From: UBA10649 sp963842725
Lineage (GTDB): Bacteria; Actinomycetota; Actinomycetes; S36-B12
NCBI GenBank assembly: GCA_963842725.1
Contig: CAWJHN010000003.1
Span: 186,001-250,000, forward strand
Direction: 5' to 3'
Length of the DNA: 64,000 nucleotides
This document shows, piece after piece, positions 18,370 to 27,789 of this stretch. A program made the translations under genes and the position numbers. The notes beneath the pieces were generated by a model, which searched no databases, was not told the origin of the DNA, and worked only from the letters and a program-made list of their open reading frames with translations. Position 1 is the first letter of the stretch, and the number at the start of each line of letters is the position of its first letter.

Positions 18370-19602
18370 TTGGGCACCATCACGCAGTGCCGGGTGTGTA
18401 AGAGCCCCCGAATCACGGAGGTCCTCGACTTCGGATCCACCGCCTTCACGGGCGTCTTCCCGGCCTCCCCCGACGAGCACGTCGACCAGGGCCGACTCAG
18501 CCTCGTGGTGTGCGAGTCGTGCGGCATGGCACAGCTCGCCGACTCCTTCCCCGCCGACGTGCTGTACGGCGACAACTACGGCTACCGCAGCGGCCTCAAC
18601 GCCTCGATGCTGCAGCACCTGTCGCGCACCGCACGCCGCCTCGAGTACCGGGCGACGCTGCGGTCGGGCGATGTCGTCCTCGACATCGGCGCGAACGACG
18701 GCAGCCTGCTGCGCTCCTATGCCACCGCGGGACTCACCAAGGTCGGCATCGACCCGACGATCGCCAAGTTCCGGGAGTTCTACGACGACTCGACCATCCA
18801 GGTGGCCGACTTCTTCTCCGCGTCGAACTACGACAGCGTGTGCGACAAGCGCGCGAAGGTCGTTACCTCGATCGCCATGTTCTACGACCTCGAGGACCCG
18901 GTCGCCTTCGCCCGGGACATCCACCATGTGCTCGCCGACGACGGCCTGTGGCACTTCGAGCAGAGCTACATGCCATGGATGCTCCGCAGCGGCGCGTACG
19001 ACACGATCTGCCACGAGCACCTCGAGTACTACTCGCTGACGACCATCAAGCGCATCCTCGACGAGTCCGGCTTCGTCATCGTCGACGTGGCCACCAACGC
19101 CGTCAACGGCGGTTCGATCTCCGTGACGGCGGCGAAGTCGGGCGGCTCCTGGCACACGCAGTCGATCATCCCGGAGTGGCTGCTCGAGCAGGAGCGCCGC
19201 AACCACGTGCACGAGGTGCCGACGTGGCTGCGCTTCGCCGAGACCGTCCGCGAGCGGCAGACCGACCTGCACGAGCTGCTCACGTCCCTCAAGCGCTCGC
19301 ACAGCAGCATCATGGGACTCGGCGCCTCGACCAAGGGCAACGTGCTGCTCCAGACGACGGAGATCGGCACCGACCTGCTGAGCGCCGTCGGCGACGTGAA
19401 TCCCTACAAGTTCGGGCGATTCATGCCCGGCACGAACATCCCGATCCTCAGCGAGGACGATGTCCTGGCTGCCAACCCCGACTACCTGCTGGTCCTGCCA
19501 TGGCACTTCCGCGAGACGTTCATGGTCAAGCTGGAGCCCTACCTCTCGCGCGGCGGACGGCTGATCTTCCCCCTCCCCGACATCGAGGTGGTCGGCTACT
19601 AG
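18370..19602 (+). CDS. Zinc-binding N-domain methyltransferase (NDP-sugar C-methyltransferase type)
   Basis: A 410-residue protein with TTG start at 18370 and AAGGGG six bases ahead. The N-terminus has four cysteines in the pattern CRVCKSP...CESCGM, the zinc-binding Methyltransf_13 domain. The central SAM-binding fold shows VVLDIGANDGSLLRSY, and the C-terminal Methyltransf_14 domain has IMGLGASTKGNVLLQ. This three-part layout is that of sugar C-methyltransferases such as TylC3 and related enzymes, but members also occur with no defined substrate. The conserved HEHLEYYS region at the active site is present. Its final bases overlap the convergent GT gene by 4 bases (stop codons interleaved at 19599-19602). 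Confidence 0.88.
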   Translation: MGTITQCRVCKSPRITEVLDFGSTAFTGVFPASPDEHVDQGRLSLVVCESCGMAQLADSFPADVLYGDNYGYRSGLNASMLQHLSRTARRLEYRATLRSGDVVLDIGANDGSLLRSYATAGLTKVGIDPTIAKFREFYDDSTIQVADFFSASNYDSVCDKRAKVVTSIAMFYDLEDPVAFARDIHHVLADDGLWHFEQSYMPWMLRSGAYDTICHEHLEYYSLTTIKRILDESGFVIVDVATNAVNGGSISVTAAKSGGSWHTQSIIPEWLLEQERRNHVHEVPTWLRFAETVRERQTDLHELLTSLKRSHSSIMGLGASTKGNVLLQTTEIGTDLLSAVGDVNPYKFGRFMPGTNIPILSEDDVLAANPDYLLVLPWHFRETFMVKLEPYLSRGGRLIFPLPDIEVVGY

Positions 19603-20807
19603 CGCAGGGTGGGCAGCTCCCGCTTCGCCAGGCCGAGGTCGATCCTGTTCCAGAAGTTGTCCGAGTAGAGGGACATCGCGCGGGCCCGCGCGGCGGCACG
19701 CATCGCCTCGAGTTCGTCCGGGTGCCCAAGCAGGTGCGTCACCTGCCGCTTGAGATCGTCGTAGGAGTGATAGGCGATGAACTCCTTGCCCAGCCTGAAG
19801 TAGTCCTCGGCGTACAGGGGGCTGTCGGACGCGACGACCGACCCGAACAGGGAGCCCTCGAGGATGCGTGTCTTGAGCTGCGTCACCGGAACCCCGTTGC
19901 ATCTCGAGAAGTTGAGCGTGATCCGGCTGCGCTTGAGAACCCTTGCGTACGAGGCGAAACCGGGCTGAACGCCCTCGTCGGAGAACTGCGGGTTGACGGT
20001 GACCTCGACGCCGGCCCGGACCATGTCGTCGAGCAGCGCCCTGCGGTACTCGTATCCGTCGACGTTCCCGATGAACGTCAGGTCGAACCGCGGCTCGAGC
20101 CCCTCGGTCGCCTCGTCGAGAACGCGCAGCGACTCGTTCGCGATCGGCAGGAACAGCGGACCGACCGCCGGCCGATTCGGGCGGATCAGCCCCTGCAGCG
20201 GACGATCGAGTGCCACGGCGACGCTTCGCGCATAGACCCTGGTGACGCGGTCGATGTGCATGAGGATGTACGGATACGCCGAGTCGTAGGAGAGCGCGAC
20301 GAACGTGCCTCCCCAGCGGCTGCGCAGCGCCTTGAGCATGACGTCCCACGTCCACTCGGGTGCGTCGGCCGGATCGTGCTCGATCTGCGCCATCACGTGG
20401 GTCACGCGGTGCTCGGACACGTAGTCGAGGATCTGCTCGTGCCACGTCGATGCGCTCGCGCCGCCCTCGACATTGACGACACTGACGCGATCCCGACCGA
20501 GCACGTCGCGGGCCGACTCGACGAGGTCGTACGTGTGGTTGCCGACGCCGGGGAGCCAGGTCTGCTCCGAGGAGTCGCGCGCCGGCACCACGTACAGCAG
20601 GTGCGGGGGTCCCGATGCGCCTCGGAGCGACCCCCTGCGAGCGTGCTGGCGCCACTGGTTCTGCGCGCCGGACGTGACGGACTCGACCGACAGCTGCGCC
20701 GCCGAGCGCCGGATGCCCCAGACGTTCCAGGTCAGCCGCGGGAAGGCCGCGTTGACGGGAACGCCGATGCGCGACACCAGGTCCCTGCCGGTCGAAGCCA
20801 AAGTCAC
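19599..20807 (-). CDS. Glycosyltransferase (DUF3880/GT4-like)
   Basis: A 402-residue protein, GTG start at 20807. Residues from about 70 read HLLYVVPARDSSEQTWLPG, then HVMAQIEHDPADAPEWTWD and YDSAYPYILMHI. The C-terminal half has FDLTFIGNVDGYEYRRALL, RSRITLNFSRCNGVPVTQLK, RILEGSLFGSVVASD and YFRLGKEFIAYHSYDDL, typical of the glycosyltransferases that carry the Glyco_trans_1_2 C-terminal domain. It is monocistronic. A TACCCT box on its strand (20851-20856) is the likely -10. Donor and acceptor are unknown. Confidence 0.8.
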   Translation of the reverse strand: MTLASTGRDLVSRIGVPVNAAFPRLTWNVWGIRRSAAQLSVESVTSGAQNQWRQHARRGSLRGASGPPHLLYVVPARDSSEQTWLPGVGNHTYDLVESARDVLGRDRVSVVNVEGGASASTWHEQILDYVSEHRVTHVMAQIEHDPADAPEWTWDVMLKALRSRWGGTFVALSYDSAYPYILMHIDRVTRVYARSVAVALDRPLQGLIRPNRPAVGPLFLPIANESLRVLDEATEGLEPRFDLTFIGNVDGYEYRRALLDDMVRAGVEVTVNPQFSDEGVQPGFASYARVLKRSRITLNFSRCNGVPVTQLKTRILEGSLFGSVVASDSPLYAEDYFRLGKEFIAYHSYDDLKRQVTHLLGHPDELEAMRAAARARAMSLYSDNFWNRIDLGLAKRELPTLR

Positions 20808-20892
20808 TGATCAGTCCATCCCGGAACGCGGAGCCGTCGGCCAGTCCCCAAGGGTACTTGGCCGCTGCCGGGGCCGGGCGGCAGCGCCTGAC

Positions 20893-20898
20893 TATGCT
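20893..20898 (+). promoter_or_regulatory. Leaderless -10 box TATGCT for GTG 20907
   Basis: TATGCT ends 8 bases before the GTG at 20907, the geometry of a leaderless actinobacterial transcript. It supports the GTG rather than the ATG three bases on. Confidence 0.5.
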
Positions 20899-20906
20899 CG
20901 TGCGTC

Positions 20907-21890
20907 GTGATGCGCCATTCGGTCCAGCGTGTCCTGCTGTTCCCCGTCAACGGCTATGTCAATCGCCTGCAGGCGCTGGCGAGCGCGGCCATCCTCGCCG
21001 ACCAGCTCGACGCCCGGCTTCAGGTGTGCTGGCCGCCCTTCGAGCTCGTACCCGGCCCGGCGAGCGACACCCTCGGCGCCGACTTCGTCGCGAACCACGT
21101 CGTGACCGCAGACCAGGCGCTTGGGGACCACGGCGTGACCATCGACGGGGTCCCCCTCTACGTGTCCATCGATCGCCCACGCGGAATGGTCTTCCTGCGC
21201 GGCCACGACCGCGGCGAGCAGCCCCTGATGGGAGAGGTCTCCGCCCTCCTGCAGGACGACAGCCAGCCCGCGACGCTCGTCATCGTGGCCGGCGGCAGCT
21301 TCTACCTCGATCCACTCGGGCGACCCGAACCGCTCTGGCGGGAGGCCTTCCTGTCGGCCAAGCGCGACGTCTACCGGTCCCTGCCGCTCGTGGCGGCCGC
21401 CGAGAACGCGGCGGCCTCCGCTGTGGCCGAGCACGGGGCGGACTTCATCGGCCTGCATCTTCGGTACTCCGACCGGGCGCACCAGGCGCCGACCGAGCGT
21501 GCCATCAGGCGGGCGCTTGCCGACCAGTCGCAGGCGACGGGCCTGGCGCGGGTCTTCGTCGCCAGCGACACGCCGCGCGCCCGTGAGCGATGGTTCGAGA
21601 TCCTCCGCGGGATGGGCCTCGAGCCCTGGGCGATCACGCACCAGGCCTGGGACCGGCGCGAGGCCGGCAGCGCGGCGCCTGCGCTCGCGGACTGGCGCGT
21701 CCTCGGACGAAGCCGGCGGCTGGTCTACTTCGCCGAGTCGTCCTTCGCCGTCGAGGCTGCAGTCGCCTCCGGCACGTGGGCGGAGTCGACCGCCCTGGCC
21801 GTGAGTCGTCCGCGGGCCCTCGCCTACCGGGGAATCGTCACGGCACGGGCCGCGCTGACGTACCCCAGCCGTCACTGGACCGCGCGGTAG
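20907..21890 (+). CDS. Fucosyltransferase-like protein (GT-B, GT11/23/65-like)
   Basis: A 327-residue protein. VLLFPVNGYVNRLQALASAA near the N-terminus and FIGLHLRYSDRAHQAPTE in the middle correspond in position to the GxxNRL and HxRxxD donor-phosphate motifs of alpha-fucosyltransferases and related GDP-sugar enzymes. LARVFVASDTPRARERWFE and a late LVYFAESSFAVEAAVASGTW complete the pattern. I therefore infer a GDP-sugar donor, which would fit the Gmd genes at 36-38 kb. The similarity is at motif level only. The stop overlaps the convergent GT4 gene by 19 bases. Confidence 0.6.
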   Translation: MMRHSVQRVLLFPVNGYVNRLQALASAAILADQLDARLQVCWPPFELVPGPASDTLGADFVANHVVTADQALGDHGVTIDGVPLYVSIDRPRGMVFLRGHDRGEQPLMGEVSALLQDDSQPATLVIVAGGSFYLDPLGRPEPLWREAFLSAKRDVYRSLPLVAAAENAAASAVAEHGADFIGLHLRYSDRAHQAPTERAIRRALADQSQATGLARVFVASDTPRARERWFEILRGMGLEPWAITHQAWDRREAGSAAPALADWRVLGRSRRLVYFAESSFAVEAAVASGTWAESTALAVSRPRALAYRGIVTARAALTYPSRHWTAR

Positions 21891-22958
21891 GCCTCCGCGT
21901 TCGCCTTCGCATAGCCGGTCCAGGAGAACTTGCCGGCCTGCTCGAAGCCTCGCCGGGTCATCTCGGCCCGGGCCGCATCGTCGGACAGCAGATCGCGCAG
22001 CACGACCTCGAGCGCGGCCGCACTGCCGGGCGCGAAGTACCTCGCGGCCGAACCGCCGACCTCCGGCAGGGATGACGTGTCGGCGAGGATCAGGGGGCTG
22101 CCGCACGCCATCGCCTCGACCGCGGGCAGGCCGAACCCCTCGTATCTCGACGGGAACACGGTGACCACGGCCTGCGCGTAGGCAGCCGGCACGTCATCGT
22201 CGGCGAGCGAGGCCTGGCTCACCTTGCCGGACATGCCGGCGGACTGGACGACGGCGCGCTCCTGCGGCGTCAGCGGGCCACCGCCCACGAGGAACAGGCT
22301 CAGATCAGGCACGTCGCGGTGGATTGCAGCGAAGGCGGCCAGCAGCGTCTGGCCGTCCTTGTAGGTGGCGCGATTGCCGACATGCAGGACGTACGGCTCC
22401 GGGAACCCCTCACGACGCGTCGTTCCCGGATGGAAGGCCGGCCCGACCCCCGGGTACGCGATCGAGATCGGGGCCGCAACGTCGGGGTAGATGCGCAGCA
22501 GGTCGCGTCGCGTCGACTCGGAGATGCAGATGATCAGATCGGCCCGCTGGACGTACTTGTGCTTCTCGGTCAGGAAGTCCATGCGGCGTCGCGTCTTGGG
22601 CATCAGCTCGGGGATCATGTCGTAGACCGTCACGACGCGCTTCGCGCCGGTGTGCTCGGCGAGGCCGCGTGGCAGGTAGAAGGTGTTGTGGACGACATCG
22701 ACCGTTGCCCGGCGTCGGCGGCGGGTGAAGTAGCGGCCGAGGGCGAGGAACGGGCTGGCAGCTGCGCGTGACGTTGAGGCGGGCGGAAAGGTCCGGATCC
22801 GACAGCAGGTACTCGTTGACGACGGGGGCGTCGAGGGTGTCGAGCTGCACGTCGAGGCTCGGGTCGCGAACGAACGACGAGGCCTTCTCGTAGAAGAGCC
22901 GCGAGATCCCCCCGTAGGTCTGGACGGCGAAGATCTGCTCGTCCAGGGCTACGTGCAC
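21872..22958 (-). CDS. GT4-family glycosyltransferase (single frameshift)
   Basis: The GTG at 22958 has TAGGAT (22965-22970 on this strand) six bases upstream, a leaderless promoter. The N-terminus HVALDEQIFAVQTYGGISRL is typical of GT4 mannosyl/rhamnosyl-type enzymes. One indel near 22765 shifts the frame; the rest reads VTVYDMIPELMPKTRRRMDF, DLIICISESTRRDLLRIYPD, VLHVGNRATYKDGQTLLAAF, and VFPSRYEGFGLPAVEAMACG with the Glu-x7-Glu-like motif. The stop is at 21872. It has its own promoter although it follows the GT-C gene on the same strand. Confidence 0.85.
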
Positions 22959-22964
22959 CCGTTG

Positions 22965-22970
22965 ATCCTA
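22965..22970 (-). promoter_or_regulatory. Leaderless -10 box TAGGAT for GTG 22958
   Basis: On the minus strand TAGGAT is followed by six bases and then the GTG start at 22958. It implies separate transcription of the GT4 gene from the operon upstream. Confidence 0.5.
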
Positions 22971-23033
22971 TGGGTGCCGTGTCGAGACGATGGATTCCGT
23001 GCCAATCCAGTGGGGGCGGGCGCCGGGCCCGGC

Positions 23034-24797
23034 TCAGGATCTCGCGAAGCCGTCCTGGACACCGGAGCCTCGACCCGCGATGTCCTGCGAGATCTGCGGG
23101 GTGCAGATCGGGAACCGCCCCCAGCACTGCTCGGACGGAAGCGGCATCACGATCTCGAGTCCGGACGAGAGCCGCACGTGGTCGACCGCGGGCATCGGCA
23201 CCGGAGCCGCCTGATAGGAGATCGAGAGCGGACCCAGCCGCCACGTGCGCGACTCCGTGTTCCCGCTGGTGTCGAGTCTCGCCACCGCGTTGTAGCCCAC
23301 CAGGATGACGAGGGGCACCGCCGCCGCGAAGGCAAGGCCGGTCAGGACCTGTCGGCTGCTCAGGTGCACCGGCCTGGGATCGCGGACCAGCCGGAACAGG
23401 CCCCAGCCCGCTGCCACGGCCGGAAGCCCGAAGAGCGGGCCCCAGGCGAAGCGGAAGGACGGGGGCGTCAGCAGCCACCACACGACGAGTGTCGCCGCAC
23501 TGGGCAGCAGGACCACCAGGAGTCGGCGCACGGAGGCGCGGGGCACCCGACTGCGCCGGCTGACGACCAGCAGCACCACCGCGGCGAGGGTCAGTGCGAG
23601 GAACGCGAACGGCTCCCACTGGTTCACAAGGTTCGCCGTCCACGCCGGCACCCAGCCCCAGCCGTGCATCGCCGCCTCAGCGTTTGCGGGGTCTCGCGCA
23701 TTGCCCAGGGTTGCCAGTTGCGCGCTGGTGGGGTCGGACGCCCGCCACGCCACGTCGAAGGGCAGGACCGCGAGCGGGTACTCAAGCCAGCCGCTCAGGA
23801 GGTAGTCGCGTGCCGACTGGGCGAGGCCGAGAAGCAGCGCAGCGACGCCAACGAGGGCCCACCCGCTGCGCTGCTGCGGCGACGGCCGCCCAGCGGTCCT
23901 GCGCCCCCATCCCAGGATGACGAGCGCGGCCAGCAGGCCCGCGAGGAAGAAGAGCATCAGCGGACGCATGGACACCGCGATCAGTGCCGCGATCACGGAG
24001 ATGATCCCCGCTCGGCCCAGCGGCCGGGTGCCACCAGCGGCGTCGGCGAGGTACGCCAGCGATACGAAGGTCACGATCATCACGGCCGGGTCCGAGCTCG
24101 GGCTCGTCGTCCAGAAGTCGCTCAGCGACACGAGCGGAAAGAGCGCCGTCGTCGTGGCCACGAGCAGCACCGGCATTCCCACGCTCAGTCGCCGGCTCCA
24201 CACGCGCGCGAGCAGCTCCACGACGAGCAGGAACGTCAGCAGCCCATTGACGAGCCGGAAGCCCTGCCCGTCCCACGGCCCGTTGCCGAGGATCGCGGCC
24301 AGCGGGAAGAGGCTGTTGTTGTACCCGAACGGGAAGTAGATGTTGGCGATTCCGGGGATGGCGGAGTAGTCGAAGGAGTACTGGATGGCACCGAGGTGGT
24401 AGAGACCGGTGTCGTAGTTGGTGGCCGGTCCCATCGCCGCCACCGCGAGATAGCCGATGCACGCCACGAGCGCGACCGTAAGGGCGGTCGGCCACAGGCG
24501 TGCATCGGTCCATGGTCGGGCCCGCCGGTGCGGGCGGCCTCGCACCAGGATCCAGGTCGACGCCGCGACCCCCGCGGACACCACGATCAAGAGGACGATC
24601 GCTGCGACCGCGCTGCCGAGCGGCACGACGATGCTCAGGCCGAGGATGACGATGACCACGAGCAGCAGCCCGAGCCAGATGGACATCCGAACGCGCCTCA
24701 GGGAGCGGGCGCCCAGCAGCGTGGCCGGCACGAAGCCGACCGCCACAAGGGCCAGGGTCCAGGCGGACCAGGTGATGAGGGCGAGGATCGCTCCCAC
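23034..24797 (-). CDS. Large polytopic membrane protein, GT-C-like
   Basis: A 587-residue protein if GTG 24797 is used; that codon lies two bases past the UDP-xylose synthase stop. Around eleven hydrophobic helices are visible, starting VVGAILALITWSAWTLALVA. A loop reads GPATNYDTGLYHLGAIQYSF and then IPGIANIYFPFGYNNSLFPL, a pattern I recognise from uncharacterised GT-C-like membrane proteins of glycan loci. The C-terminal ~60 residues are soluble and carry two cysteines. It probably acts on a lipid-linked sugar at the outer face of the membrane. Function is inferred from topology and context only. Confidence 0.78.
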   Translation of the reverse strand: MGAILALITWSAWTLALVAVGFVPATLLGARSLRRVRMSIWLGLLLVVIVILGLSIVVPLGSAVAAIVLLIVVSAGVAASTWILVRGRPHRRARPWTDARLWPTALTVALVACIGYLAVAAMGPATNYDTGLYHLGAIQYSFDYSAIPGIANIYFPFGYNNSLFPLAAILGNGPWDGQGFRLVNGLLTFLLVVELLARVWSRRLSVGMPVLLVATTTALFPLVSLSDFWTTSPSSDPAVMIVTFVSLAYLADAAGGTRPLGRAGIISVIAALIAVSMRPLMLFFLAGLLAALVILGWGRRTAGRPSPQQRSGWALVGVAALLLGLAQSARDYLLSGWLEYPLAVLPFDVAWRASDPTSAQLATLGNARDPANAEAAMHGWGWVPAWTANLVNQWEPFAFLALTLAAVVLLVVSRRSRVPRASVRRLLVVLLPSAATLVVWWLLTPPSFRFAWGPLFGLPAVAAGWGLFRLVRDPRPVHLSSRQVLTGLAFAAAVPLVILVGYNAVARLDTSGNTESRTWRLGPLSISYQAAPVPMPAVDHVRLSSGLEIVMPLPSEQCWGRFPICTPQISQDIAGRGSGVQDGFARS

Positions 24798-24799
24798 GA

Positions 24800-25747
<948 letters not shown>

Positions 25748-25764
25748 CTGGACTCCTTCTACGG

Positions 25765-26679
25765 CTACGCGGCGAGCCTCTTCCTAACGTAGCGGATGGT
25801 CTGCCGCATCAGTCCCGTGGTCGTCGCACCGAAGACGACCCGCCGGCTCCACGCGTCGGCCCGCTCGTCGACCTGCACGGCGACGGGCTGCGTCGGGAGT
25901 GCGATGTCCTGACTGGGGCGGAGGTACCCGGGTCGATCGCCGGTGTGCGTCGCCTCAGACCCCCAGCCGACGTTGTCGACCAGGTTCACGTTGGAGGTGG
26001 CCGTGAGCATCTCGTGCTCCATGCTGATGAACACCAGCTGCATGTCCCAGGTGTCGATGCCGTTGCGGGCCATGAGGTCGAACATGGTGCGCCAGAAGAC
26101 GAAGCCCGCCGGTGAACGACCCGCCGCATTCCACAGCTGCCGGGTCGTCATGCGCTCATGCCAGTCGGAGATGTCGAGGTCGTGCAGGCCCCAGGCCCGA
26201 CGCCAGGTGGCCCACCCCCAGATGTGGGGGACGCGCGAGAACCGGTAGGCACCCGGCGTGCCCTGGTGCTCGGGAGGAACGAAGTTGCAGCCGGAGATCG
26301 CCATGACCCGGTCGTCGTCCTCGTACCGGTCGAGCAGCTCCGAGCAGAAGTCGAAGAACGTCGGCTGCGGGAGGATGTCGTCCTCCAGGATGATGCCGCG
26401 CTCCTCGTGCTCCAGGAACCAGGTCACCGCGCTGCTGACACCGACTCCGCAGCCGAGATTCGACTCCCGGAACAGCGTCGCCACCTCGCACGGCCAGTCG
26501 ATCGTCCCGACCAGGTCGCGCGTCTGCCGCACGCGCTCCGCGTCGGTGGGGTGGCCGGCGCGTGGTCCGTCGACGGCCACGTACACGCGGCTCGGCTCGG
26601 TGTCGCGCAGCCGCCCGAGGAGCTGGGCGAACTGGTCCGGCCGATTGAACGCGATGAGCAGCAGGGGCTCGTCACTCAT
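25765..26679 (-). CDS. GT2-like glycosyltransferase (GT-A)
   Basis: A 304-residue protein starting at ATG 26679, overlapping the DUF2304 stop by 8 bases. LLLIAFNRPDQFAQLLGRL, VYVAVDGPRAGHP, FRESNLGCGVGVSSAVTWF and IILEDDILPQPTFFDFC (EDD metal motif) form a compact GT-A fold of the type often annotated as sugar transferase in O-antigen loci. SRVPHIWGWATWRRAWGLHD is a strongly conserved segment in this group. The C-terminal ~60 residues end in a basic stretch. Donor unknown. Confidence 0.83.
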   Translation of the reverse strand: MSDEPLLLIAFNRPDQFAQLLGRLRDTEPSRVYVAVDGPRAGHPTDAERVRQTRDLVGTIDWPCEVATLFRESNLGCGVGVSSAVTWFLEHEERGIILEDDILPQPTFFDFCSELLDRYEDDDRVMAISGCNFVPPEHQGTPGAYRFSRVPHIWGWATWRRAWGLHDLDISDWHERMTTRQLWNAAGRSPAGFVFWRTMFDLMARNGIDTWDMQLVFISMEHEMLTATSNVNLVDNVGWGSEATHTGDRPGYLRPSQDIALPTQPVAVQVDERADAWSRRVVFGATTTGLMRQTIRYVRKRLAA

Positions 26680-27061
26680 CCCCAGCGCGCCCGTCCGACT
26701 CATCCGGGCGGAGCCTGGCGGATGCGCGCAGGTCGGTGATCTCCTCGTCGAGGAGGGCGATCTCCTCGGCGAGGCGCCGGATGCGGGCCTCGTGCCGACT
26801 CAGCTCATAGCTCAGCTGAACGCTCACCAGCACCAGCAGCACGACGGACATGAAGAACAGCAGGTTGACGGGCTGCGCCACGCCGATGAGGTCGCTCAGC
26901 CAGATGAGGAGTCCCGGGAACACCGCGAAGACCAGTGCCGTGCCGGAGAAGAACAGCCACAGCACCGCGTACTTCTCGCGCAGGACCCCACGGCGCAGCA
27001 GGCTGAAGACGAAGACGAAGGTGACGACTGCCGCCAGTCCCGCGAGGATGTTGGCCGTCAC
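26672..27061 (-). CDS. DUF2304 small membrane protein
   Basis: A 129-residue protein starting at GTG 27061, coupled by GTGA to the GT2 gene ahead of it. Three hydrophobic segments (ILAGLAAVVTFVFVFSLL, WLFFSGTALVFAVFPGLLIW, LLFFMSVVLLVLVSVQL) are followed by a charged, probably coiled-coil tail beginning ELSRHEARIRRLAEEIALL. The pair GT2 plus DUF2304 recurs in actinobacteria and archaea; the small protein probably partners the polyprenyl-phosphate glycosyltransferase at the membrane. That partnership is inferred from the coupling. Confidence 0.87.
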   Translation of the reverse strand: MTANILAGLAAVVTFVFVFSLLRRGVLREKYAVLWLFFSGTALVFAVFPGLLIWLSDLIGVAQPVNLLFFMSVVLLVLVSVQLSYELSRHEARIRRLAEEIALLDEEITDLRASARLRPDESDGRAGDE

Positions 27062-27786
27062 GACTGGTCGCCCCTGGGCGTGTGCCCGGCGCCCTGCAGT
27101 CCGGTCGCGATCAGCGCGAGGGTGGCGCGGCCGAGGTAGAGCGCCGACCACACCGCGTTCTTGCTGGGCCTGCCGACCTGTCGGAAGTACATCGTGACCG
27201 GGGTCTCCTTGATCACCAGGCCGTTGCGGATCGCGATGGCGAGCGAGCCGACGGTGTCACCGAGGTAGTCGGCGGGGTAGTCCACGGCGAACAGCGAGAT
27301 GGCGCGCGGACCGGCCGACCGAAAGCCCGAGGTGGGGTCCGAGATGGTCCCTCGGTTCATCCAGCTCAGGCTCATCGACAGTAGGCGCATCGCCCAGCGG
27401 CGCGGTCCGCCGACGAAGTACATCGAGTTGGGATGGAACCTCGTGCCGACCACGACATCGGCGGCCTCCAGGCCGTCCAGCACCCGGTCGAGGTCCGCAG
27501 GATCATGCTGCCCGTCGGCGTCCACCTGCACGAGGGCGGAGTACCCCTCGCGCTTGGCGTAGAGGAACGCGGTGCGCATGGCGCCGCCGACACCGACATT
27601 GAAGGGCAGCGAGACCACGGTGGCGCCGGCATCGCGGGCCACTGTCGCGGTGTCGTCCGTGGATCCGTCGTTGACGACGAGGATGTCGGCCTCGGGCCGG
27701 TGCTCCCGTACGGACCTGATCACGTCTCCGATCGAGCCCTGCTCGTTCCACGCGGGAATCGCCACGAGTACGCGACCGATGCCCAT
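27058..27786 (-). CDS. GT2 polyprenyl-phosphate glycosyltransferase (DPM1-like)
   Basis: A 242-residue protein beginning VLVAIPAWNEQGSIGDVI, with ILVVNDGSTDDTATVARDAG, FNVGVGGAMRTAF and VQVDADGQHDPADL (DxD), and DPTSGFRSAGPRAI. This is the DPM1/GtrB-like subgroup that moves a sugar from a nucleotide donor to a polyprenyl phosphate on the inner face of the membrane. Such lipid-linked sugars are the donors for the GT-C enzymes coded nearby. No C-terminal membrane helices are present, consistent with the DUF2304 protein supplying them. It lies 3 bases after the DUF2142 stop. Confidence 0.88.
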   Translation of the reverse strand: MGIGRVLVAIPAWNEQGSIGDVIRSVREHRPEADILVVNDGSTDDTATVARDAGATVVSLPFNVGVGGAMRTAFLYAKREGYSALVQVDADGQHDPADLDRVLDGLEAADVVVGTRFHPNSMYFVGGPRRWAMRLLSMSLSWMNRGTISDPTSGFRSAGPRAISLFAVDYPADYLGDTVGSLAIAIRNGLVIKETPVTMYFRQVGRPSKNAVWSALYLGRATLALIATGLQGAGHTPRGDQS

Positions 27787-27789
27787 GGC